Shown piece by piece: positions 58,863-64,000 of a stretch of 64,000 bases of DNA (the first letter of the stretch is position 1; every line of letters begins with the position of its first letter). The notes beneath the pieces are model-generated. The model ran no database searches. It had not been told where the DNA came from and saw nothing but the letters and a program-made list of their open reading frames with translations. Source of the stretch: CAVVNN01 sp963749605. GTDB taxonomy: Bacteria; Actinomycetota; Thermoleophilia; Solirubrobacterales; 70-9. The position numbers and the translations under genes are program-made. Where the stretch lies: assembly GCA_963749605.1 (NCBI GenBank), contig CAVVNN010000002.1, positions 496,001 through 560,000 on the forward strand. The letters are read 5' to 3'.

Positions 58863-59010
58863 AGCCAGAAGTATCCCTCAAAGCTGACGAGCGAAGTCTC
58901 GGGCGGACAGTGCAGAGTCAGGGGCCGAGAACGTAAACCTCGCCCGCAGGCCCCTGGCTCTGCGCTGTACGCCCGCCGCAAGCCTCGTCGGATAGGGTTG
59001 CGCGCCGCTG

Positions 59011-60228
59011 ATGCGCTTCTACGAGTACGAGGCACGCAGGATCGTCGAGCTGGCGGGGATTCCCGTCACCAAGTACGGGTTCTGCACGAGCGCAGAGCAG
59101 GCTCGCAAAGCCGCTGAGGAGATCGGCGGGCCGGTGGTGATCAAGTCGCAGGTGCTGAGCGGCGGGCGGATGAAGGCGGGGGGCGTCAAGTTCGCCGACA
59201 CGCCGGACGAGGCCGCGGCGCATGCGGAGGACATCCTGAAGCTGGAGATCAACGGCCAGATGCCGCGCGGAGTCCTGGTCGACCCCAAGGCCGAGGTAAA
59301 GCAGGAGTACTACGCCGGCGTCGTCTGGGACGGCACCGCGAAGCGGCCGCTGATGCTGTTCAGCGACATGGGCGGCATCGACATCGAGGAGGTGGCGGAG
59401 AGTCATCCCGACCACGTCGGCCGCGGGCACGTCTCCAACCTCCTCCCGATCTCCGACTTCGAGGCCAAGCAGGCGATCGCCGCGACCGGGGTGACCGGCT
59501 CCCAGCTCAACCGCGCGACGCCGATCCTGGCCAAGCTCGCCCGCCTCTTCCGCGACAACGACATGACGCTGGCCGAGATCAACCCGCTGGCCGAGCTCGC
59601 CGACGGCAGCTTCGTCGCCCTCGACGCCCACATGGAGATGGAGAACGAGGCGACCGGCCGCCAGAAGGCGCTGCTCCGCAAGCAGCTGGAGATCGCCGAG
59701 GACGACACCCGCCAGCCCTATGAGCCCTCCGGCTTCGAGCGCAACGTGGCGGCGATCGACGCCGCCGACCACCGCGGCGTGATCCAGGGCCGCGACCACG
59801 GCTTCTCCGGCAACCTCGGCCTGGTGATCGGCGCCGGCGGCGGCTCGCTGACCCTCACCGACGCGGTCCGCAGCCAGGGCGGGCGGCCGGCCAACTACTC
59901 CGAGATCGGCGGCAACCCGTCGGTGGCGAAGGCCTGCGGCCTGGCCAGGGAGGTGCTCGAAAAGGACGGGGTCGAGAAGATCGCCGTGATGATGTCGATC
60001 GTCTCCAACACCCGGGTCGACATCGTCGCCCGGGGCGTGATCAAGGCCTGCCTCGAGCTGGGCAGGGACCCGGCCGAGACGATCGCGATCTTCCGCATCC
60101 CCGGCGCCTGGGAGGAGGAGGGCTTCAAGATCCTCGACCGCTACGGGGTCGAGTACTGCGACCGCTCCGTCTCGATGTGGGAGGCGGCGGGGCGTGCCGT
60201 CGCCAAGATCCAGGGGGCGCCCGCATGA
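59011..60228 (+). CDS. sucC: Succinate/malate-CoA ligase, beta subunit
   Basis: A 405-residue ATP-grasp protein. MRFYEYEARRIVELAGIPVTKYG, VVIKSQVLSGGRMKAGGVKFAD, MTLAEINPLAELADGSFVALDAHMEMENEA, IGAGGGSLTLTDAV and VMMSIVSNTRVDIVARGV. It pairs with the alpha subunit (4-bp overlap). The family makes succinyl-CoA (or malyl-CoA in some assimilation pathways) from acid, CoA and ATP/GTP. Sequence alone does not separate succinate from malate use; given the malyl-CoA lyase here, malate use is possible. Confidence 0.85.
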   Translation: MRFYEYEARRIVELAGIPVTKYGFCTSAEQARKAAEEIGGPVVIKSQVLSGGRMKAGGVKFADTPDEAAAHAEDILKLEINGQMPRGVLVDPKAEVKQEYYAGVVWDGTAKRPLMLFSDMGGIDIEEVAESHPDHVGRGHVSNLLPISDFEAKQAIAATGVTGSQLNRATPILAKLARLFRDNDMTLAEINPLAELADGSFVALDAHMEMENEATGRQKALLRKQLEIAEDDTRQPYEPSGFERNVAAIDAADHRGVIQGRDHGFSGNLGLVIGAGGGSLTLTDAVRSQGGRPANYSEIGGNPSVAKACGLAREVLEKDGVEKIAVMMSIVSNTRVDIVARGVIKACLELGRDPAETIAIFRIPGAWEEEGFKILDRYGVEYCDRSVSMWEAAGRAVAKIQGAPA

Positions 60229-61142
60229 GCATCCTGTTGAGCAAGGACACGACGTTCATCGTGCAGGGGATCACCGGGCGCGAGGCGGTCAACCTGACCC
60301 GCGAGTGCCTCGACTACGGCTCCAAGGTGGTCGGCGGCGTCACCCCCGGCCGCAAGGGCCGCGAGGTGCACGGCGTGCCGGTCTTCGACACCGTCGCCCA
60401 GGCGGTCGAGAACCATGGCGGCCCGGTCGACGGCTCGGTCGTCACCGTCCCCCCCGCCTTCACCAAGGACGCGGTGCTGGAGGCGATCGAGAACGGGATA
60501 AAGCTGATCGTGATCGTCACCGAGCGGATCCCACGCGGCGACGTCGCCCAGATGGTCGAGCTGGCGGAGATGCGCGGAGCTAGGATCATCGGCCCCAACT
60601 GCCTCGGCCTGATCGTTCCCGAGGTCTGCAAGATGGGAGGCATCGGCGGCCCGGCCAAAGACGCCGCCAAGGCCTATGCCCCCGGCCCGGTCGGGGTGAT
60701 GAGCCGCTCGGGTGGGATGACGACCGAGATCTCCTCCTCGCTGACCCAGGCCGGCCTCGGCGTCTCCACGGCGGTCTCGATCGGCGGCGACGCGATCATC
60801 GGCTCCACCTACGCCGAGCTGATGCCCTACTTCGAGGCCGACGAGCAGACCCGGGCAATCGTGATCTACACCGAGCCGGGAGGCCGCATGGAGGCGCAGC
60901 TCTCCGAGTGGGTCGCCGAGAACGACTCGCGCCTGCCGATCGTCGCCTTCATGGCCGGCAAGTTCATGGACGACGAGGAGATGAAGGGAATGAGCTTCGG
61001 CCACGCCGGCACGATCGTCGAGGGCAAGGAGGACACCGCAACCGAGAAGATCGCCCGCCTCGAAGCGGCCGGCATCCGCGTCGTCGAGCGGATCGACGAG
61101 ATCCCCGCCGTGGTCAAGGAGAAGCTGGAGGCGGCCGCCTGA
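60225..61142 (+). CDS. sucD: Succinate/malate-CoA ligase, alpha subunit
   Basis: A 305-residue protein. MSILLSKDTTFIVQGITGREAVNLTRECLDYGSKVVGGVTPGRKG is the CoA-binding fold, ARIIGPNCLGLIVPEVCKMG and MSFGHAGTIVEGKEDTA carry the phospho-His region. Variation from common SucD (VGVMSRSGGMTTEISSSLTQAGLG) suggests a divergent subgroup. It overlaps sucC by 4 bp and the ferredoxin gene by 1 bp. Confidence 0.85.
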   Translation: MSILLSKDTTFIVQGITGREAVNLTRECLDYGSKVVGGVTPGRKGREVHGVPVFDTVAQAVENHGGPVDGSVVTVPPAFTKDAVLEAIENGIKLIVIVTERIPRGDVAQMVELAEMRGARIIGPNCLGLIVPEVCKMGGIGGPAKDAAKAYAPGPVGVMSRSGGMTTEISSSLTQAGLGVSTAVSIGGDAIIGSTYAELMPYFEADEQTRAIVIYTEPGGRMEAQLSEWVAENDSRLPIVAFMAGKFMDDEEMKGMSFGHAGTIVEGKEDTATEKIARLEAAGIRVVERIDEIPAVVKEKLEAAA

Positions 61143-61372
61143 TGGCCGAGACGCTGGACAAGGTCTTCATCGATGTCGAGGTCGACGCCTCGATCGCCGG
61201 CGACGCGGAGCTCGCCGCCAAGCTGGAGGAAGTCTGCCCCGTCGACATCTTCAAGGCGACCGAGGCGGGGGTCGAGATCGTCGAGCAGAACCTCGACGAG
61301 TGCGTTCTCTGCAACCTCTGCGTGGACGCCGCGCCCGAGGGCACGGTCCGCGTCGTCAAGCTGTACGAGTAG
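61142..61372 (+). CDS. Ferredoxin-like protein with one likely 4Fe-4S cluster
   Basis: A 76-residue acidic protein. Its four Cys residues are in EEVCPVDIFKA (C-P motif) and DECVLCNLCVDAAP (C-x2-C-x2-C), so only one cluster's worth, in the order seen in FixX-like ferredoxins. The start overlaps the sucD stop by one base (TGATG). A ferredoxin in a succinate/malate-CoA ligase operon is unusual; it may serve a reductive or electron-transfer step linked to this part of metabolism. The role is inference. Confidence 0.75.
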   Translation: MAETLDKVFIDVEVDASIAGDAELAAKLEEVCPVDIFKATEAGVEIVEQNLDECVLCNLCVDAAPEGTVRVVKLYE

Positions 61373-61386
61373 CCCCACCAGCTACC

Positions 61387-61427
61387 GCATCAACTTCGGG
61401 TGGTACTTCCCCCCAAACGCGATGCGC
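61387..61427 (+). repeat. Palindromic element, family A, copy 3
   Basis: Begins GCATCAACTTCGGG and ends CAAACGCGATGCGC; the ends match the family A copies at 3406 and 8905, the stem (GGG/CCC) is weaker. It lies 15 bp after the ferredoxin stop. Confidence 0.6.
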
Positions 61428-61628
61428 GCTAGCCGTTTCGCCTGGCCGGGTGCGCTGGCTGTCGCCGAGTGTGCGCTGAGGTCGGCTGCGTGCGAGATGT
61501 CACACCGACCTGGACATCGATTCGTGTAGGAGTACTCTTTACACGGATACCTGCAACGTCAGGGGAGCGCCGAAGCGCTGGGCTGCGCGCCTTCTCCGCA
61601 TTCCCCGACTACGGAAAGGTGAGCGCAC

Positions 61629-62924
61629 TTGACCCATAGTCCCCGCCGCGTCGCCGTCATCGGCGGCAACCGGCTTCCCTTCGCACGCTCGAACTCGGTC
61701 TACTCGCGCGCCTCCAACCAGGACATGCTCACCGCGGCGCTCGACGGCTTGATCGAGCGCTTCTCGCTTCAGGGCGAGCGGCTCGGCGAGGTCGCCGGCG
61801 GCGCGGTGCTGAAGCACTCGCGCGACCGCGACCTGACCCGCGAAAGCGTGCTGGGCACGCGGCTGGCGCCCGAGACCCCCGCCTACGACGTGCAGCAGGC
61901 CTGCGGCACCGGCCTCGAGGCGACCATCCTCGTCGCCAACAAGATCGCCCTCGGCCAGATCGATGCCGGCATCGCCTGCGGCGCCGACACCACCTCCGAC
62001 GCGCCGATCGCGCTCAACGAGGGGTTGCGCGAGGTGCTGCTCGACGCCAACCGGGAGAAATCGACGATCGGCCGGCTGAAGCACCTGGCCAGGGTCCGCC
62101 CCGGCCACATCGTCCCGGCGATCCCCCGCAACGAGGAGCCCCGCACCGGGCTCTCGATGGGCGAGCACTGCGCGATCATGGCCGCGGAGTGGGACATCGG
62201 CCGCGCCGAGCAGGACGAGCTGGCGCTCCGCAGCCACCACAGCCTGGCGGCCGCCTACGAGCGCGGCTTCCAGGACGACCTGACCACGCCGTACCTCGGC
62301 CTCGAGCGCGACCAGAACCTGCGGCCCGATTCCTCCCCCGAGAAGCTCGCGAAACTGAAGCCAGCCTTCGGCGGGACCGAGGGGACGATGACCGCGGGCA
62401 ACTCGACGCCGCTCAGCGACGGCGCCTCGGCGGTGCTGCTGGCCAGCGAGGACTGGGCCAGGGAGCGCGACCTGCCGGTCCTCGCATATTTCGTCGACGG
62501 GCAGACCGCCGCGGTCGACCACGTGCACAAGCGCGAAGGGCTGCTGATGGCGCCGGCCTACGCAATGCCGCGGATGCTCGACCGCCTGGGCCTGACGCTG
62601 CAGGACTTCGACCTCTACGAGATCCACGAGGCCTTCGCGGCGCAGGTGCTGTGCACGCTGCGCGCCTGGGAAGACGAGACGTTCTGCCGCGAGCGCCTCG
62701 GCCGCGACGCGCCGCTGGGGGCGATCGATCGCGATCGCCTCAACGTCAACGGTGGCTCGCTTGCCGCCGGACACCCGTTCGCGGCCACCGGTGGGCGCAT
62801 CGTCGCCGGCCTGGCCAAAGCCCTGAACGAACGCGGCTCGGGCCGCGGACTGATCAGCATCTGCGCGGCCGCCGGCCAGGGCGTCGTCGCCGCTCTCGAA
62901 AGCGCCGGAGGTGAAACCAAATGA
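61629..62924 (+). CDS. Acetyl-CoA acetyltransferase-type thiolase (FadA2/FadI-like)
   Basis: A 431-residue protein. VQQACGTGLEATILVANKI holds the nucleophilic Cys, LYEIHEAFAAQVL the catalytic His, and GGSLAAGHPFAATGGRIVAGL the C-terminal GHPxxATGxR motif. ISICAAAGQGVVAAL is the final Cys region. The start is TTG 61629 after AAAGGTGA. It overlaps the reductase by 4 bp, as in the mycobacterial fadA2-fabG4 pair, and could make or split acetoacetyl-CoA, the first step of C2 assimilation. Confidence 0.87.
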   Translation: MTHSPRRVAVIGGNRLPFARSNSVYSRASNQDMLTAALDGLIERFSLQGERLGEVAGGAVLKHSRDRDLTRESVLGTRLAPETPAYDVQQACGTGLEATILVANKIALGQIDAGIACGADTTSDAPIALNEGLREVLLDANREKSTIGRLKHLARVRPGHIVPAIPRNEEPRTGLSMGEHCAIMAAEWDIGRAEQDELALRSHHSLAAAYERGFQDDLTTPYLGLERDQNLRPDSSPEKLAKLKPAFGGTEGTMTAGNSTPLSDGASAVLLASEDWARERDLPVLAYFVDGQTAAVDHVHKREGLLMAPAYAMPRMLDRLGLTLQDFDLYEIHEAFAAQVLCTLRAWEDETFCRERLGRDAPLGAIDRDRLNVNGGSLAAGHPFAATGGRIVAGLAKALNERGSGRGLISICAAAGQGVVAALESAGGETK

Positions 62925-64000
62925 GCGACCTCTACTCACAGGTGGTCAACTCGTTCCCGGTCCGGCTCGTGGCCGGGCGCGTGGGACTGCCGCAGCCGAC
63001 GAAGCTCGAGCGCTACGCGCCCGGGTCGGCGGTCGTCTCGGGACCGGTGCTGCTGGGCGGGGCGCCCGGCGGCCGGCTCAGCGAGCAGCTCGAGCGGGTG
63101 CTCGAGGACATCGGCGCGAAGCACGCGAGCGACTCCCCGGAGGAACGCGTTGGAGCGCTCGTCTTCGACGCCACCGGCATCTCCGACTCCACCGAGCTTG
63201 TCGAGCTGCAGCGCTTCTTCCACCCCAACGTGAGGCGCATCGCAGCGCTCCGGCCGCGTCGTCGTGCTCGGCACTCCCCCGGCCGGGCGACCGACCCGCG
63301 AGGCGACGGCCCAGCGGGCGCTGGAGGGCTTCACCCGCTCGCTCGGCAAGGAGGTCGGGCGTGGCATCGACGGTGCAGCTGGTCTACGTCGCAGAGGGCG
63401 CCGAGGCGGAGATCGACTCGACGCTGCGGTTCCTGCTCTCGCCCCGCTCGGCGTACGTATCCGGCCAGGTGATCCGGATCGGCGCAGGGGTCGACAAAAC
63501 GCCGGCGCTGGATTGGAAGCGGCCGCTGGATGGCAAGGTGGCGCTTGTCACCGGCGCCTCGCGGGGCATCGGCGAGGCGATCGCGACCACCCTTCACCGC
63601 GACGGCGCGAAGCTCGTGCTGCTCGACGTGCCAGCGCTTGCCGAGGACCTCGGGCAGGTCGCGGCCAGGCTCGGCGCCGAGACGATCGAGCTCGACATCA
63701 CCGATGACGATGCGCCGGCGAAGATTGCCGAGCGGCTGGTCGACGGCATCGACGTCGTCGTCCACAACGCCGGCGTCACCCGCGACCGGACGCTGGCGAA
63801 GATGCCCGAGGACCGCTGGGCGTCGCTGATGGAGATCAACCTCTCCAGCGAGGAGCGGATCAACGACGAGCTCCTCGCCCGCGGCCTTCTGAACAAGAAC
63901 GGGCGAATCGTCTGCGTCTCCTCGATGAGCGGGATCGCCGGCAATGCGGGCCAGACCAACTACGCCACGTCGAAGGCCGGCGTGATCGGAATGGTCGAAG
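62921..64000 (+). CDS. High-molecular-weight 3-oxoacyl reductase (FabG4-like), two frameshifts, cut at the right edge
   Basis: Opens MSDLYSQVVNSFPVRLVAGRVGLPQPTKLERYAPG and continues LVFDATGISDSTELVELQRFFHP. After one extra base near 63250 the frame gives SGRVVVLGTPPAGRPTREATAQRALEGFTRSLGKEVG; after another near 63372, TVQLVYVAEGAEAEIDSTLRFLLSPRSAYVSGQ and the SDR core KVALVTGASRGIGEAIATTLH, VVVHNAGVTRDRTLAKM, VCVSSMSGIAGNAGQTNYATSKAGVIGMV with Tyr and Lys of the active site. Fused N-terminal domain plus SDR matches the FabG4 family. It would reduce acetoacetyl-CoA with the upstream thiolase. The end is beyond the window. Confidence 0.82.

Noticed and set aside
1..64000. Insertion sequences, integrases, prophage or plasmid origin
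   Set aside because: No transposase, integrase, phage structural gene or replication initiator is recognisable; the only mobile-element hints are short palindromes.

Overview
This window is high-GC DNA of actinobacterial type. It has many ATGA/GTGA stop-start overlaps, a GTP-type PEP carboxykinase, a FadA2/FabG4-like thiolase-reductase pair and actinobacterial ethylmalonyl-CoA-pathway enzymes. The mix of AbiEi-DUF559 proteins, small coiled-coil/membrane proteins and PQQ-propeller lipoproteins suggests a Solirubrobacterales/Thermoleophilia-like organism. That placement is my inference; no rRNA or tRNA is present to test it.

Layout. 1-3.2 kb: the edge of a polysaccharide deacetylase gene, a left-handed beta-helix acyltransferase, a decayed O-antigen ligase pseudogene and a secreted Cys/His-repeat protein. 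3.2-15.2 kb: an accessory island. It holds a VapBC-like pair, an AbiEi/AbiEii pair, a DUF2283/DUF4258-like remnant pair, an ORF6N protein and a DUF6036-like nucleotidyltransferase pair. These are interspersed with three copies of a coiled-coil/membrane microprotein gene that share one upstream block, with short palindromic repeats, and with a two-gene operon of SipW-type surface proteins. 15.3-17.3 kb: ethylmalonyl-CoA mutase. 17.3-20.5 kb: a Fic protein with an AbiEi-like N-terminus and operator-like repeats, and an AbiEi-DUF559 gene bracketed by two copies of a palindromic element. 20.7-27 kb: secreted PQQ-propeller, sugar-dehydrogenase-like, glycosidase and membrane-anchored proteins.

27-45.6 kb is a Wzx/Wzy-type exopolysaccharide locus. 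It has a ligase/polymerase, an initiating glycosylphosphotransferase, a Wzz-BY-kinase fusion, a second Wzy, a secreted glycosidase, four GT4, two GT2 and one GT-A transferase, a flippase and a polysaccharide deacetylase. 45.7-54.4 kb carries a GMC oxidoreductase, a MaoC hydratase, an acyl-CoA dehydrogenase, an SCP2-like protein, pabB/pabC and a malyl-CoA lyase. Together with the mutase at 15.3 kb these cover most of the ethylmalonyl-CoA pathway; crotonyl-CoA carboxylase/reductase is not in the window. 54.7-64 kb holds a second Fic protein, PEP carboxykinase, an Xre-nucleotidyltransferase pair, a succinate/malate-CoA ligase operon ending in a ferredoxin-like gene, and the thiolase-reductase pair running off the right edge.

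Two features recur throughout. First, at least 16 genes plus the three microprotein genes have a TAnnnT-like -10 hexamer only 6-9 nt before the start codon, as expected for leaderless transcripts; I used this to choose several starts. Second, at least twelve loci in seven otherwise intact genes carry a single-base +1 frameshift. The one-directional bias points to uncorrected insertion errors in the assembly more than to real decay. The O-antigen ligase remnant at 1.1-2.6 kb looks like a genuine pseudogene.
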